Source: Streptococcus saliviloxodontae | GTDB lineage: Bacteria > Bacillota > Bacilli > Lactobacillales > Streptococcaceae | NCBI RefSeq assembly: GCF_016908655.1 | Contig: NZ_JAFBEI010000023.1 | Span: 1-42,534, forward strand | Length of the DNA stretch: 42,534 nt | Reading direction: 5' to 3' | Shown: positions 6,702 through 16,904 of the stretch, one piece after another | Numbering within the stretch: the stretch's first letter is position 1 | How the letters are laid out: every line of letters begins with the position of its first letter | Program-made: the position numbers and the translations under genes | Notes under the pieces: generated by a model | What the model saw: the letters and a program-made list of their open reading frames with translations, nothing else | Database searches by the model: none | Told to the model about the DNA's origin: nothing

Positions 6702-8861
6702 TTAAATCACACAGCTTTCACATTGGTTTGAACCAACTTCTTCACCGTCATCGGTATAAGTGCGGACGTAGTAGATTGACTTGATGCCTTTGTTATAGGC
6801 GTAGTTGCGTAGGATTGACAAGTCGCGTGTCGTCTGTTTGCTTTCTGTTTTCCATTCGTAGAGTTCCATTGGAAGCTCACTACGAAGGAAGAGCGTCATA
6901 GATAAACCTTGGTCTACGTGCTCTGTCGCAGCGGCATAAACATCAATCATCTTACGCATATCCATGTCGTAGGCTGATGTGTAGAATGGGATAGTATCTG
7001 TTGACAATCCGTTGGCAGGGTAATAAATCTTACCAATTTTCTTTTCTTGGCGCTCCTCGATACGTTGAGTGATTGGGTGGATAGAAGCAGAGCAATCATT
7101 GATATATGAGATAGAGCCGTTTGGTGCTACGGCAAGGCGGTTTTGGTGATAGAGGCCATCTTCCATAACGGCTTGACGGAGGGATTCCCAGTCTTCTGAT
7201 TGAGGAATGAAGTGGTCTGCAAAGAGTTCTTTAACCTTGTCTGATTTCGGAACGAAACGTCCTGTTACGTATTTATCGAAATAGCTACCGTCAGCGTATT
7301 TTGAGTTTTCGAAACCGACGAAAGTAGCCTTTCGTTCACGGGCGATGTTATTTGACTCTACCAAAGTCCAATAGTTCATAAGCATAAAGTAGATGTCAGT
7401 AAATTCGATAGACTCTGGACTACCATAGGCGATATGGTGTTGTGCTAGATAGCTATGTAGTCCCATTGCTCCCAGTCCAAAGGTATGAGCTTGGCTATTG
7501 CCATTTTTAACAGTAGGAACGGCTTCGATACTTGATGAGTCTGTCACGAAGGTAAGGGCGCGTGTCATAGCCTTGATAGAACGACCGAAGTCAGGAGATG
7601 TCATCATGTTGAGGATATTGGTTGAACCGAGGTTACATGAGATGTCTGTCCCCATTTCAGTGAACTCTTGGGCATCATTAAGTTGACTTGGTTTTTGGAC
7701 TTGGAGAATCTCAGAACACAAGTTAGACATAATAATCTTGCCATCAATTGGATTTGAGCGGTTAGCGATATCCACGTTGACAATATAAGGGTAGCCAGAT
7801 TCTTGTTGTAGTTTTGAGATTTCAGTTTCTAGATCACGAGCATTGATTTTAGTTTTGGTAATCTTAGGATTGGCAACTAGCTCATCGTACATTTCAGTGA
7901 TGTCGATATAGTTGAAAGGCACACCGTACTCTTTTTCGACAGTATAAGGGCTAAAAAGGTACATGTCTTCGTTGTTGCGTGCTAGCTCGTAGAATTTATC
8001 AGGAACGGTTACGCCAAGTGACAGTGTTTTAACACGTACTTTTTCATCGGCATTTTCTTTCTTAGTTGATAGAAAAGCGATAATATCTGGGTGGAAGACG
8101 TTTAGGTAAACAACACCAGCACCTTGGCGTTGACCGAGTTGATTTGAGTAAGAGAAGCTATCTTCGAACAACTTCATAACAGGAACAACACCTGAGGCTG
8201 CTCCCTCGTAGCCTTTGATAGGAGCACCAGCTTCACGTAAGTTGTTAAGTGAGATACCAACACCACCACCGATACGAGATAATTGCAGTGCAGAGTTGAT
8301 GGAACGACCGATTGCATTCATATCATCAGTGACTTGGATCAAGAAACATGATACCAACTCACCACGTCGGCTACGACCGGCATTTAAGAAAGATGGTGTA
8401 GCTGGTTGGTAGCGTTGATGGATCATTTCCATAGCGAGGTCATGTGCTAATGCTTCGTTACCGTCAGCAAAGTAGAGGGCATTGAACATGACACGGTCTT
8501 CGATATTTTCAAGGTAGTAATCACCATCGTTTGTCTTCAAAGCGTACTGTTGATAGAATTTGTAAGCAGCCATGAAAGACTTGAATTGGAAGTTTTGTTC
8601 TTTAAGATCACTTGCCAATTGTTCAATAAAGGTTGGGTTATACTTGGCGATGAATTCAGACTCGATGTAATCGTGCTCGATGAGGTAGCTGATTTTATCG
8701 GTCATGCTATCGAAAGCCATTGTATTTGGATGAACGTTTTCCTTAAAGAAAGCTTCAAGAGCTTCCTTATCTTTGTGGAGTGGAATTTTTCCGTTAATAG
8801 GGCGATTAATTTCGTTGTTGAGGCGGAAGTAGGATACGTCGCCTAAATCTTTAAGACTCAT
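6702..8861 (-). CDS. nrdE: Class Ib ribonucleotide reductase large subunit NrdE
   Basis: NrdE reduces ribonucleoside diphosphates to deoxyribonucleotides using the radical from NrdF and electrons from NrdH. The 719-residue length is standard for class Ib; the N-terminal ATP cone of class Ia enzymes is absent. Visible landmarks are the redox-active cysteines in LVSCFLIQVTDD and ISNLCSEILQ, the finger-loop region NLGSTNILNMM, APNGSISYINDCSAS near the active site, and the C-terminal swinging-arm CESCVI, which exchanges electrons with NrdH. It lies downstream of nrdH, separated by a structured 144-bp spacer, and upstream of nrdF. Confidence 0.97.
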   Translation of the reverse strand: MSLKDLGDVSYFRLNNEINRPINGKIPLHKDKEALEAFFKENVHPNTMAFDSMTDKISYLIEHDYIESEFIAKYNPTFIEQLASDLKEQNFQFKSFMAAYKFYQQYALKTNDGDYYLENIEDRVMFNALYFADGNEALAHDLAMEMIHQRYQPATPSFLNAGRSRRGELVSCFLIQVTDDMNAIGRSINSALQLSRIGGGVGISLNNLREAGAPIKGYEGAASGVVPVMKLFEDSFSYSNQLGQRQGAGVVYLNVFHPDIIAFLSTKKENADEKVRVKTLSLGVTVPDKFYELARNNEDMYLFSPYTVEKEYGVPFNYIDITEMYDELVANPKITKTKINARDLETEISKLQQESGYPYIVNVDIANRSNPIDGKIIMSNLCSEILQVQKPSQLNDAQEFTEMGTDISCNLGSTNILNMMTSPDFGRSIKAMTRALTFVTDSSSIEAVPTVKNGNSQAHTFGLGAMGLHSYLAQHHIAYGSPESIEFTDIYFMLMNYWTLVESNNIARERKATFVGFENSKYADGSYFDKYVTGRFVPKSDKVKELFADHFIPQSEDWESLRQAVMEDGLYHQNRLAVAPNGSISYINDCSASIHPITQRIEERQEKKIGKIYYPANGLSTDTIPFYTSAYDMDMRKMIDVYAAATEHVDQGLSMTLFLRSELPMELYEWKTESKQTTRDLSILRNYAYNKGIKSIYYVRTYTDDGEEVGSNQCESCVI

Positions 8862-8886
8862 TGTTGGATTTCCTTTTTGATGTCAG

Positions 8887-8950
8887 AAAGAGGACGAGAA
8901 GGTTGTTAGATGATTTAAAAATAGTCTAACGGTCGTCAGCAGTCCTCTTT
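8887..8950 (-). other. Two-stem intercistronic hairpin between nrdH and nrdE
   Basis: An outer perfect 9-bp stem (AAAGAGGAC at 8887-8895, GTCCTCTTT at 8942-8950) encloses an inner perfect 6-bp stem (GTTAGA at 8905-8910, TCTAAC at 8925-8930). There is no obvious T-run, so RNA processing, stabilisation or partial attenuation is more likely than full termination. Confidence 0.5.
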
Positions 8951-9005
8951 ACTAGATTGATTTGATGAAGGTTTGTTCTCAGTGAATCAAGCCTTGTTAT
9001 TGCAT

Positions 9006-9230
9006 TTAGATAATTTCTTTTAATTTAGCAGGTTGGAAACCAGAAAAGACGATATCGCCAGCTTCAATAACAGGAGCGGCTGTAAATCCTAAACCTTTGA
9101 CGTAATCGATTTTTTCAGGATGTTCGTCAATGTTGATTTCTTCAAAATCAGCGCCCTCTTTTTCCAAGAATTTTTTTGTCATCTTGCATTGCATGCAATT
9201 ATTTTTTGAAAATAGCGTGATAGTAGCCAT
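9006..9230 (-). CDS. nrdH: Glutaredoxin-like protein NrdH
   Basis: NrdH is a small cytoplasmic redoxin that re-reduces the NrdE active site, taking electrons from thioredoxin reductase. The 74-residue protein has the thioredoxin-fold active site C12-M-Q-C15 close to the N-terminus and the downstream segment GFTAAPVIEAGD with the cis-proline. Its length and the CMQC motif (CxQC class) are typical. It is the first gene of the nrd operon; tandem NrdR boxes lie upstream at 9370-9417. Confidence 0.94.
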   Translation of the reverse strand: MATITLFSKNNCMQCKMTKKFLEKEGADFEEINIDEHPEKIDYVKGLGFTAAPVIEAGDIVFSGFQPAKLKEII

Positions 9231-9369
9231 GATATCTCTCCTCTTTTAGTGTTTTAAATGTAAGTTGTTTTACCGAGGAAAATTGTGATAAAACTTTTTT
9301 CTTGATAAAACAGGACTTAAATAGAATACCCAAATTATGGAAAAAAAGCAACGATTTTTTCTTTCTCTA

Positions 9370-9417
9370 ACACAATATTTTGTGCTTTTATTGCGTAGGT
9401 ATCCCTATATCTTGTGG
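9370..9417 (-). promoter_or_regulatory. Tandem NrdR boxes upstream of nrdH
   Basis: Box 1 (9370-9385) reads ACACAATATTTTGTGC, a near-perfect match to the published NrdR consensus ACACwAtATwTwGTGT. Box 2 (9402-9417) reads TCCCTATATCTTGTGG and matches box 1 at 11 of 16 positions. The centres are 32 bp apart, three helical turns, the usual tandem spacing for this ATP/dATP-sensing repressor. A possible minus-strand promoter (TTGCTT at 9346-9351, 17 bp, TATTCT at 9323-9328) lies on the nrdH side. The nrdR gene itself is not in the window. Confidence 0.75.
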
Positions 9418-9448
9418 TTGTAGGCTTTTAAAGACTTTTAACAGAAAA

Positions 9449-9465
9449 TGTTACTTTTTGTAACA
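9449..9465 (+). promoter_or_regulatory. GlnR box 1 upstream of acnA
   Basis: The sequence TGTTA-N7-TAACA matches the GlnR consensus TGTNA-N7-TNACA exactly. It is part of a perfect 8-bp inverted repeat (AATGTTAC / GTAACATT, 9447-9467). It sits 18 bp upstream of the predicted acnA -35. Confidence 0.8.
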
Positions 9466-9483
9466 TTATGTGACATATGAGAT

Positions 9484-9512
9484 TTGAAAAAGTCTTTATT
9501 TGGTGTTATTAT
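9484..9512 (+). promoter_or_regulatory. Predicted acnA promoter
   Basis: TTGAAA (9484-9489), a 17-bp spacer and TATTAT (9507-9512). Transcription would begin near 9519, leaving a leader of about 27 nt that contains the AGGAGG ribosome binding site. The second GlnR box starts at the last base of the -10. Confidence 0.65.
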
Positions 9513-9528
9513 GTTAAAAAACATAACA
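9512..9528 (+). promoter_or_regulatory. GlnR box 2 over the acnA transcription start
   Basis: A second exact TGTTA-N7-TAACA, centred 63 bp (about six turns) from box 1. It covers the predicted transcription start, a position expected for repression. Paired GlnR sites at this spacing suggest cooperative binding or looping. Confidence 0.8.
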
Positions 9529-9545
9529 TAAAACAGGAGGTTGTT

Positions 9546-12209
9546 ATGACTGAATATACAAATGTATTGTTGAAAGATGGAAAAAAATACCATTATTATG
9601 ATTTGAAGACTATTTTTGAAAAAAGTAAACGCCCTGTATCTGACTATCCCTACACACTTCGTATCCTATTAGAGAGTCTTATGCGTAAATTGGATGGTTT
9701 GGATGTTACTAAAAATCACATTTCGAATATTTTGAATTTTCCAAACAACCTACCTAGTGAAGAGATTCCGTTTAAACCGAGTCGTGTAATTCTCCAAGAC
9801 TTTACAGGGGTTCCTGTGGTTGTTGATTTAGCCTCTATGCGTGATGCGATTGTCAAAAACGGCGGGACTGCCGATATGATCAATCCAGAAATTCCGGTAG
9901 ACTTGGTGATTGACCATAGTGTCCAAGTGGATTTCTTTGGTTGTGATACAGCGCTTGAGGATAATGTCAATTTGGAGTTTAAGCGTAACAATGAACGCTA
10001 TGAATTTTTAAAATGGGCAGAGTCGTCATTTGATAACTATCGAGCTGTTCCACCAGCAACGGGTATTATCCACCAGGTCAATATTGAATTTCTTTCTGAT
10101 GTTGTTATCGAAAAAGATGGGATGCTATATCCGGATTCAATGTTTGGAACAGACAGTCATACAACGATGATTAATGGTATCGGTGTTTTAGGCTGGGGTG
10201 TCGGTGGTATCGAGGCTGAAGCAGCCATGCTTGGAGAAGCTTCTTACTTCCCAGTACCAGAGGTTATTGGTGTTCGCCTCACAGGAAGTTTACCGAAAAT
10301 TGCGACTGCTACAGATCTGGCGCTCAAAATCACACAAGTACTACGTCAGGAAAATGTGGTTGGCAAATTTGTGGAGTATTTTGGTGACGGCTTGTCGTCA
10401 CTCTCTTTAGCTGATCGAGCAACGATTGCTAATATGGCACCTGAGTACGGAGCGACTTGTGGTTATTTCCCAATTGATGACGAGACGCTTAATTACATGC
10501 GGTTAACGAATCGTGATGAAGACCATATCGCCTTGACAGAACAGTACGCAAAAGCTAATCATTTGTTCTACGACCCAACTACAGTACCTACTTACAGCAA
10601 GGTTGTTGAAGTTAATTTGTCAGATGTTAAACCATCTATTTCAGGACCAAAACGTCCGCAGGATTTAATCTTGCTTTCAGATGCCAAGGATGCCTTTCAA
10701 GATGCCCTTGTTCGTGAAGCAGGTGTTCAAGGATTCGGTTTGGAAAAAGACGAATTAGAAAAAGAAGCAATAGTGCATTTTGAAGATCATGATGAAACGA
10801 TTAGGACTGGACATGTTGCGATTGCTGCTATCACCTCTTGTACCAATACTTCTAATCCCTATGTTCTTATGGCGGCAGGTTTATTAGCTAAAAATGCTGT
10901 TGAGAAAGGACTTGCTGTCTCTAAAACTGTTAAAACGTCTTTGGCTCCAGGCTCTAAGGTGGTCACAGCTTATTTGGCAGCGAGTGGCTTGCAGTCTTAC
11001 TTAGACCAACTTGGTTTTAATGTTGTTGGTTACGGTTGTACAACTTGTATCGGTAATTCAGGTAATTTGATGCCAGAGGTGGCTAAAGCCATTGTAGATG
11101 AAGATTTACTGGTTTCGGCGGTTCTTTCTGGAAATCGTAACTTTGAAGGACGTATCAATCCTTTAGTGAAAGCAAACTACCTTGCTAGTCCACCGCTTGT
11201 GGTCGCTTATGCGCTTGCTGGCAATACTAATATTGACTTGACCAGTGAGCCACTTGGTTTTGATAAAAATGGCAGAGCAGTTTATTTAGATGACATCATG
11301 CCAAGTAGAGATGAGATTGAAGACTATGTTTCGACCTATGTGACACGTCAGCTATTTGCCACAGAGTACAAACAAGTCTTTACCGATAGCGACAAATGGA
11401 ATGCTATTCCAACTAAGTCTAGTCAGGTTTTTGATTGGAATGAGTCATCCACCTATATCCAAAATCCTCCTTATTTTGAAGGGTTAACGGATGACTTAGC
11501 CATTAAGACTTTAAAGGATCTCAGTGTTTTAGCTAAGTTTGGTGATACTGTAACGACAGATCACATTTCGCCAGCAGGAAATATTGCGCGTAATAGTCCA
11601 GCTGCCACTTATTTGAAGCAAAATGGTGTTGATTATATGGATTTCAACTCTTACGGCAGTCGTCGTGGGAATCATGAAGTTATGATGCGTGGTACCTTTG
11701 CCAATATTCGGATCAAAAATGAGTTGGCTCAAGGGAAAATTGGTGGTTACACGGATTATGAGGGGGATATCATCCCGATTTATGATGCCGCTATGGCATA
11801 CCGTGACAAAGGGCAAGGGACTATTGTTATCGCTGGAAAAGACTACGGCATGGGTTCTAGCCGAGATTGGGCTGCCAAAGGAACGAATCTTCTAGGTGTT
11901 AAGGTTGTCTTGGCAGAATCCTTTGAGCGTATCCATCGTTCTAACTTGGTTATGATGGGGATTTTACCTTTGCAATTTTTGGAGGGAGATACAGCACAGA
12001 GTCTCGGTTTAACAGGGAAAGAGACTTACTCTGTTGATTTATCAACAGATCCTGGTGTTAACGATATCGTGACAGTGACAGCTCTTTCTGATGGCCTTGA
12101 AAAAACATTTTCTGCTTTGGTGCGTTTTGATGCAGATGCCGATATTCGCTATTATAAAAATGGTGGTATCTTACCTATGGTGGTTCGTAAAAAGTTGAAA
12201 GGGGTTTAA
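9546..12209 (+). CDS. acnA: Aconitate hydratase
   Basis: AcnA isomerises citrate to isocitrate with a [4Fe-4S] cluster in the cytoplasm. The 887-residue length fits the AcnA/IRP family. The cluster ligands are C432 (TSCTNTSN), C498 and C501 ([10 protein letters not shown]). Other conserved segments are [31 protein letters not shown], and the swivelling C-terminal domain with [10 protein letters not shown] and [12 protein letters not shown] chose ATG 9546 because it follows AGGAGG directly and matches the usual MTEYTN-like start. An in-frame ATG at 9477 lies upstream of the predicted promoter. It is the first gene of acnA-gltA-icd, the oxidative TCA branch that supplies 2-oxoglutarate for glutamate, under apparent GlnR control. 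Confidence 0.97.
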   Translation: MTEYTNVLLKDGKKYHYYDLKTIFEKSKRPVSDYPYTLRILLESLMRKLDGLDVTKNHISNILNFPNNLPSEEIPFKPSRVILQDFTGVPVVVDLASMRDAIVKNGGTADMINPEIPVDLVIDHSVQVDFFGCDTALEDNVNLEFKRNNERYEFLKWAESSFDNYRAVPPATGIIHQVNIEFLSDVVIEKDGMLYPDSMFGTDSHTTMINGIGVLGWGVGGIEAEAAMLGEASYFPVPEVIGVRLTGSLPKIATATDLALKITQVLRQENVVGKFVEYFGDGLSSLSLADRATIANMAPEYGATCGYFPIDDETLNYMRLTNRDEDHIALTEQYAKANHLFYDPTTVPTYSKVVEVNLSDVKPSISGPKRPQDLILLSDAKDAFQDALVREAGVQGFGLEKDELEKEAIVHFEDHDETIRTGHVAIAAITSCTNTSNPYVLMAAGLLAKNAVEKGLAVSKTVKTSLAPGSKVVTAYLAASGLQSYLDQLGFNVVGYGCTTCIGNSGNLMPEVAKAIVDEDLLVSAVLSGNRNFEGRINPLVKANYLASPPLVVAYALAGNTNIDLTSEPLGFDKNGRAVYLDDIMPSRDEIEDYVSTYVTRQLFATEYKQVFTDSDKWNAIPTKSSQVFDWNESSTYIQNPPYFEGLTDDLAIKTLKDLSVLAKFGDTVTTDHISPAGNIARNSPAATYLKQNGVDYMDFNSYGSRRGNHEVMMRGTFANIRIKNELAQGKIGGYTDYEGDIIPIYDAAMAYRDKGQGTIVIAGKDYGMGSSRDWAAKGTNLLGVKVVLAESFERIHRSNLVMMGILPLQFLEGDTAQSLGLTGKETYSVDLSTDPGVNDIVTVTALSDGLEKTFSALVRFDADADIRYYKNGGILPMVVRKKLKGV

Positions 12210-12210
12210 T

Positions 12211-13329
12211 ATGACAGTAAGTAATGGTTTGAAAGATATGATAGCCTGTGACACGCGTATTTCATCGATAAGTGATGATCGGCTATCTTATGGTGGCTAT
12301 GATATTTCAGAATTGATGACTAATAAAGCGACTTTTGAAGAAGTGATTTACTTGCTCTGGAATGGTCACCTACCGACACAAATAGAGTACAATCATTTTG
12401 TCAAAGAACTGAGAGCTAATTACACGATTAGCGATGCCATCGAGCAATGTCTGTTGATTCAATCACGTCCGCACCTTCATCCTATGAGTGTGCTACGGTC
12501 AACGGTTTCCCTCTTGGGAGTCTATAACTTACAGGCAGAAGAAAGATCGGTAGAAGCTGTTTATGAACAAAGTGTTCAGTTGATGGCTAAGATACCAACT
12601 ATTATTGCAGCTTTTGCACGACTTAGAACAGGACAACAACCTATTGAACCTAGGGAAGATTTAGGCTTTGCAGCTAATTTCTTGTATATGTTAAATGGCG
12701 AAGAACCGTCTAACTTGGAAATTGAAGCCATGAACAAAGCTTTGATTCTTCATGCAGACCATGAATTGAATGCCTCAACGTTTGCAGCGCGTGTCTGTGC
12801 ATCCACTCTGACAGATATCTATTCTTGTGTGACAACAGCTATAGGTGCTCTCAAAGGTCCCTTGCATGGTGGCGCTAATGAACGTGTCTTTGATATGTTG
12901 GTTGAAATTCGAGAATTAGGAGACGTAGAGGCTTACCTATCTGAAAAATTAGCATCTAAGGAAAAAATTATGGGGTTTGGCCACCGTGTTTATAAAACGG
13001 TTGATCCAAGGGAGACTTATCTCAGAGAGATGGCTCAGGCTCTAACAGCAGGAACACAGGAGCAAGAACTCTTTGATATTTCTCGACAAATAGAGCTTTT
13101 TATGAAAGAGAAGAAAGGGTTGATTCCTAATGTCGATTTTTATTCAGCGACGGTATATCATGTTTTGGGGATTGATAGTAGTATTTTTACCTTGATTTTT
13201 GCAATGAGCCGTGTGTCTGGGTGGATTGCCCATATTCAAGAACAACAAAAACACAATAAATTGATTCGACCTAGATCAGCTTATAAAGGCTTATCTCACT
13301 TGGAATATATTCCAATCAATAGACGCTAA
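12211..13329 (+). CDS. gltA: Citrate synthase
   Basis: This enzyme condenses oxaloacetate and acetyl-CoA to citrate. At 372 residues it is a short, Gram-positive type (hexamer-type extensions absent). The catalytic triad is visible: H219 in PLHGGANE, H258 in GFGHRVYK and D309 in PNVDFYSA. Substrate-binding Arg residues sit around RVSGWIAH and RPRSAYKG. The start lies one base after the acnA stop, so the two are translationally coupled, with the ribosome binding site (AAAGGGG) inside acnA. It is also called citZ in related genomes. Confidence 0.96.
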   Translation: MTVSNGLKDMIACDTRISSISDDRLSYGGYDISELMTNKATFEEVIYLLWNGHLPTQIEYNHFVKELRANYTISDAIEQCLLIQSRPHLHPMSVLRSTVSLLGVYNLQAEERSVEAVYEQSVQLMAKIPTIIAAFARLRTGQQPIEPREDLGFAANFLYMLNGEEPSNLEIEAMNKALILHADHELNASTFAARVCASTLTDIYSCVTTAIGALKGPLHGGANERVFDMLVEIRELGDVEAYLSEKLASKEKIMGFGHRVYKTVDPRETYLREMAQALTAGTQEQELFDISRQIELFMKEKKGLIPNVDFYSATVYHVLGIDSSIFTLIFAMSRVSGWIAHIQEQQKHNKLIRPRSAYKGLSHLEYIPINRR

Positions 13330-13346
13330 ATAAAGGAGAAGAAGCG

Positions 13347-14537
13347 ATGGCAGAAAAACTAGTAATGACAAGTCAAGGGTTGGCTGTCCCTGATCATCTT
13401 GTTATTCCCTACATTGAAGGGGATGGTATCGGTAAGGACATTTGGGCAGCCTCTAAGGAGATAATTGACCGTGCTGTTTCGGTGGCTTATGCAGGCGAGC
13501 GCTCTATCGAGTGGAAGGAGGTTTTAGCGGGTAAGAAAAGCTTCGACATGACAGGAGAATGGCTACCAGAAGGGACTTTGTCCAGTATCAAAGAGCATCT
13601 TGTTGCGATTAAAGGACCGCTTGAAACTCCTGTTGGAGGAGGTATTCGTTCATTGAATGTTGCTCTTCGTCAAGACTTGGATTTATATGCCTGTGTACGT
13701 CCTGTCCGTTATTTTGAGGGTGTTTCGAGCCCTCTGAAACATCCTGAAAAGACAGACATCACCATTTTTCGTGAAAATACCGAGGACATCTACGCGGGAA
13801 TCGAATGGGATAGCGAATCGGTAGAAGTTAATAAAGTGATTCGATTTCTAAAAGAGGAGATGGCCGTATCAAAAATTCGTTTTCCGGAGACATCTAGTAT
13901 CGGGATAAAACCGATTTCTAGCGAGGGTAGTAAACGCCTGATTCACTCTGCGATTGATTATACCCTCAAAAATGGTCTAACAAAAGTTACCCTTGTTCAT
14001 AAGGGAAATATTCAAAAATTTACAGAAGGTGGTTTTAGAAAGTGGGGCTATGAGTTGGCACAGAAAGAATATGCTGACGCTTTATCTGATGGACGTTTGG
14101 TAGTGGATGATATTATCGCAGATAACTTTTTACAGCAAATTTTACTTAATCCAGAGCGTTTTGATGTTGTGGCTCTGACCAATCTCAATGGTGACTATGC
14201 TAGCGATGCTCTAGCAGCTCAAGTGGGAGGAATAGGTATCTCACCTGGTGCCAATATCAATTATGAGACAGGTCATGCTATCTTTGAAGCGACACATGGG
14301 ACAGCCCCAGATATAGCAGGGCAAAATATCGCCAACCCCTCGTCACTCTTGTTGTCGGCTTGTATGATGCTTAACTATCTCTCTTGGTATGAAGCAGCAG
14401 AGTTTATTGAAAGAGCCTTAGAGGACACTTTGTCAAACCACGAGATGACTGCTGATTTAGCTAGTCAAATTGAAGGTGTAACTCCTCTATCAACAACTGA
14501 TTTTGCATCTTGTCTTTTACAAAAAATAGCAAGGTAA
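13347..14537 (+). CDS. icd: NADP-type isocitrate dehydrogenase
   Basis: Icd oxidatively decarboxylates isocitrate to 2-oxoglutarate. The 396-residue protein shows the N-terminal [13 protein letters not shown], the substrate-binding loop [23 protein letters not shown] with the regulatory Ser and three Arg residues, [14 protein letters not shown], and the metal-binding and C-terminal segment [17 protein letters not shown], then [15 protein letters not shown] good ribosome binding site (AAAGGAG) precedes ATG 13347. It is the last gene of the acnA-gltA-icd operon. No 2-oxoglutarate dehydrogenase follows, consistent with a biosynthetic rather than cyclic role. Cofactor preference is inferred from the family. 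Confidence 0.95.
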   Translation: MAEKLVMTSQGLAVPDHLVIPYIEGDGIGKDIWAASKEIIDRAVSVAYAGERSIEWKEVLAGKKSFDMTGEWLPEGTLSSIKEHLVAIKGPLETPVGGGIRSLNVALRQDLDLYACVRPVRYFEGVSSPLKHPEKTDITIFRENTEDIYAGIEWDSESVEVNKVIRFLKEEMAVSKIRFPETSSIGIKPISSEGSKRLIHSAIDYTLKNGLTKVTLVHKGNIQKFTEGGFRKWGYELAQKEYADALSDGRLVVDDIIADNFLQQILLNPERFDVVALTNLNGDYASDALAAQVGGIGISPGANINYETGHAIFEATHGTAPDIAGQNIANPSSLLLSACMMLNYLSWYEAAEFIERALEDTLSNHEMTADLASQIEGVTPLSTTDFASCLLQKIAR

Positions 14538-14606
14538 TATATATAGAAGAAAAATGAAAAAAGTGGAAAGGGATTTCAAGTTTTTTCCACAAAACAATTT
14601 TTTACC

Positions 14607-14635
14607 TTGAAAAAATAGTCAAGATATGCTATACT
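14607..14635 (+). promoter_or_regulatory. ptsHI promoter
   Basis: TTGAAA (14607-14612), exactly 17 bp, then TATACT (14630-14635) preceded by TG (extended -10). This is a strong promoter, fitting a highly expressed pts operon. The transcript leader would be about 55 nt, with an AAAGGAG ribosome binding site. Confidence 0.8.
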
Positions 14636-14697
14636 AAAAAATGTAAGGGTTATCAAAATAACCCCAAAAATTCAAACATTAAAAAGGAGAATCCACT

Positions 14698-14961
14698 ATG
14701 GCTTCTAAAGATTTCCACATTGTTGCAGAAACAGGTATCCACGCACGTCCAGCTACTTTGCTTGTTCAAACAGCTAGCAAATTCGCTTCAGACATCACTT
14801 TGGACTACAAAGGTAAATCAGTAAACCTTAAATCAATCATGGGTGTTATGAGCCTTGGTGTTGGTCAAGGTGCTGACGTTACAATCTCAGCTGAAGGTGC
14901 AGACGCAGACGATGCAATCGCAGCTATCGACGAAACAATGACAAAAGAAGGATTGGCATAA
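14698..14961 (+). CDS. ptsH: Phosphocarrier protein HPr
   Basis: HPr carries phosphate from Enzyme I to sugar-specific EIIA domains. The 87-residue protein has the phosphorylated H15 in GIHARPATL and the regulatory S46 in [11 protein letters not shown], the target of HPr kinase. P-Ser-HPr is the CcpA co-repressor in Firmicutes. Codon use is strongly biased toward highly expressed codons. ptsI begins two bases after its stop. Confidence 0.98.
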   Translation: MASKDFHIVAETGIHARPATLLVQTASKFASDITLDYKGKSVNLKSIMGVMSLGVGQGADVTISAEGADADDAIAAIDETMTKEGLA

Positions 14962-14963
14962 TA

Positions 14964-16697
14964 ATGACAGAATTGCTTAAAGGAATTGCAGCATCTGATG
15001 GTGTTGCCGTTGCTAAAGCATATCTACTTGTTCAACCGGATTTGTCATTCGAGACTGTCTCAGTCGAGGATACAAGTGCAGAAGAGGCTCGTTTAGATGC
15101 TGCCCTTGAGGCATCACAAAACGAGCTTTCTGTTATCCGTGAGAAAGCAGTAGATACGCTTGGTGAAGAAGCAGCAGCCGTTTTTGATGCACACTTGATG
15201 GTTCTTGCTGACCCAGAAATGACTGGTCAAATTAAAGAAACAATTCGTGCGAAACAAGTTAACGCTGAGAGTGCTTTGACAGAAGTTACTGATATGTTCA
15301 TCACAATCTTCGAAGGTATGGAAGATAACCCATACATGCAAGAACGTGCTGCAGATATCCGTGACGTTACAAAACGTGTCTTGGCTAACCTTCTTGGTGT
15401 TAAATTGCCTAACCCAGCAGCTATCAGCGAAGAGTCAATCGTTATTGCACATGACTTGACTCCTTCAGATACTGCACAGTTGGACAAAAACTTTGTTAAA
15501 GCTTTTGTAACTAACATCGGTGGACGTACAAGTCACTCAGCTATTATGGCTCGTACCCTTGAAATCGCTGCTGTTCTTGGTACAAACAACATTACTGAAC
15601 TTGTTAAAGATGGTGATGTTCTTGCTGTTAATGGTATTACTGGTGAAGTGATCATTAACCCTACAGATGAACAAGTTGCAGAATTTAAAGCAGCTGGTGA
15701 AGCTTACGCTCAACAAAAAGCTGAGTGGGCTCTTCTTAAAGACGCAGAAACTGTTACAGCTGATGGTAAACACTTTGAGTTGGCAGCTAATATCGGTACA
15801 CCTAAAGACGTTGAGGGTGTAAACGATAATGGTGCAGAAGCAGTTGGTCTTTATCGTACAGAGTTCCTTTACATGGATTCACAAGATTTCCCAACTGAAG
15901 ATGAACAGTACGAAGCTTATAAAGCTGTTCTTGAAGGAATGAACGGAAAACCTGTTGTGGTTCGTACAATGGATATCGGTGGAGATAAGGAACTTCCTTA
16001 CTTTGACCTTCCAAATGAAATGAACCCATTCCTTGGTTTCCGTGCTTTGCGTATCTCAATTTCTGAGACAGGCGATGCAATGTTCCGTACACAAATTCGT
16101 GCCCTTCTTCGTGCATCAGTACATGGTCAATTACGTATCATGTTCCCAATGGTAGCTCTTCTTAAAGAATTCCGTGCAGCTAAAGCTGTATTTGATGAAG
16201 AAAAAGCTAACCTTAAAGCTGAAGGTGTCGCTGTTTCAGATGATATCCAAGTTGGTATCATGATTGAAATTCCAGCTGCAGCAATGCTTGCTGACCAATT
16301 CGCAAAAGAAGTTGACTTCTTCTCAATTGGTACAAATGACCTTATCCAATACACAATGGCAGCTGACCGTATGAACGAACAAGTCTCATACCTTTACCAA
16401 CCATATAACCCATCTATCCTTCGTTTGATTAACAATGTTATCAAAGCAGCACATGCTGAAGGTAAATGGGCTGGTATGTGTGGTGAGATGGCAGGTGATC
16501 AACAAGCGGTTCCGCTTCTTGTTGGTATGGGACTTGATGAGTTCTCTATGTCAGCAACCTCAGTTCTTCGTACACGTAGCTTGATGAAAAAACTTGATAC
16601 AGCAAAAATGCAAGAGTACGCAAACCGTGCCCTTACAGAATGTTCAACTGCTGAGGAAGTTCTTGAGCTCGAAAAAGAATATGTCAATTTTGACTAA
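14964..16697 (+). CDS. ptsI: PTS Enzyme I (phosphoenolpyruvate-protein phosphotransferase)
   Basis: Enzyme I transfers phosphate from PEP to itself and then to HPr, driving uptake of PTS sugars. The 577-residue protein has the N-terminal HPr-binding domain, the phosphohistidine site [12 protein letters not shown] (H191), and the PEP-binding TIM barrel with [35 protein letters not shown] and the catalytic Cys in GMCGEMAGD. It follows ptsH directly and ends at a strong terminator. Confidence 0.98.
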   Translation: MTELLKGIAASDGVAVAKAYLLVQPDLSFETVSVEDTSAEEARLDAALEASQNELSVIREKAVDTLGEEAAAVFDAHLMVLADPEMTGQIKETIRAKQVNAESALTEVTDMFITIFEGMEDNPYMQERAADIRDVTKRVLANLLGVKLPNPAAISEESIVIAHDLTPSDTAQLDKNFVKAFVTNIGGRTSHSAIMARTLEIAAVLGTNNITELVKDGDVLAVNGITGEVIINPTDEQVAEFKAAGEAYAQQKAEWALLKDAETVTADGKHFELAANIGTPKDVEGVNDNGAEAVGLYRTEFLYMDSQDFPTEDEQYEAYKAVLEGMNGKPVVVRTMDIGGDKELPYFDLPNEMNPFLGFRALRISISETGDAMFRTQIRALLRASVHGQLRIMFPMVALLKEFRAAKAVFDEEKANLKAEGVAVSDDIQVGIMIEIPAAAMLADQFAKEVDFFSIGTNDLIQYTMAADRMNEQVSYLYQPYNPSILRLINNVIKAAHAEGKWAGMCGEMAGDQQAVPLLVGMGLDEFSMSATSVLRTRSLMKKLDTAKMQEYANRALTECSTAEEVLELEKEYVNFD

Positions 16698-16705
16698 TAA
16701 CTAAT

Positions 16706-16729
16706 AAAAAGGGGGGCTTTCCCCTTTTT
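16706..16729 (+). terminator. ptsHI terminator
   Basis: AAAAAGGGG (16706-16714), loop GGCTTT, CCCCTTTTT (16721-16729). It has a perfect 9-bp stem ending in T residues and starts 9 bp after the ptsI stop codon. Confidence 0.92.
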
Positions 16730-16738
16730 ATTCTAATC

Positions 16739-16758
16739 TTGATAGAAAACGCTATCAA
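16739..16758. promoter_or_regulatory. Inverted repeat TTGATAG-N6-CTATCAA
   Basis: Perfect 7-bp arms lie around AAAACG, 10 bp after the ptsI terminator and upstream of both candidate gapN promoters. The centre resembles a catabolite-responsive element (cre), but the arms are spaced 2 bp too wide for the classic cre consensus. It could be an unusual CcpA site or another operator. Confidence 0.4.
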
Positions 16759-16792
16759 TTCGAAATTTTCTGAATTTATTGACTTCAATATA

Positions 16793-16890
16793 TTGAATTT
16801 TTTATGAAAAATGATAGAATAAACTTATGGTAGTTATGAGGTCTATTTTACATAGTAAATAGTTGAATTAATTTCAAATCATGCTAAAAT
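16793..16890 (+). promoter_or_regulatory. Two candidate gapN promoters in tandem
   Basis: Promoter 1 is TTGAAT (16793-16798), 16 bp, TAGAAT (16815-16820) with an upstream TG. Promoter 2 is TTGAAT (16863-16868), 16 bp, TAAAAT (16885-16890), also with an extended TG. Promoter 2 would start near 16897, just before the palindrome at 16905. Confidence 0.5.
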
Positions 16891-16904
16891 AAGTTTATAA
16901 AATT

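Noticed and set aside
9477..9545. Upstream ATG extending acnA by 23 codons
   Set aside because: It lies upstream of the predicted -35/-10 and of a GlnR box, lacks a ribosome binding site, and gives an N-terminus unlike the family.
14563..14590. Hairpin between icd and ptsH as a terminator
   Set aside because: GTGGAAA/TTTCCAC can pair, but no T-run follows the stem. It may still weaken read-through, so I leave it uncalled.
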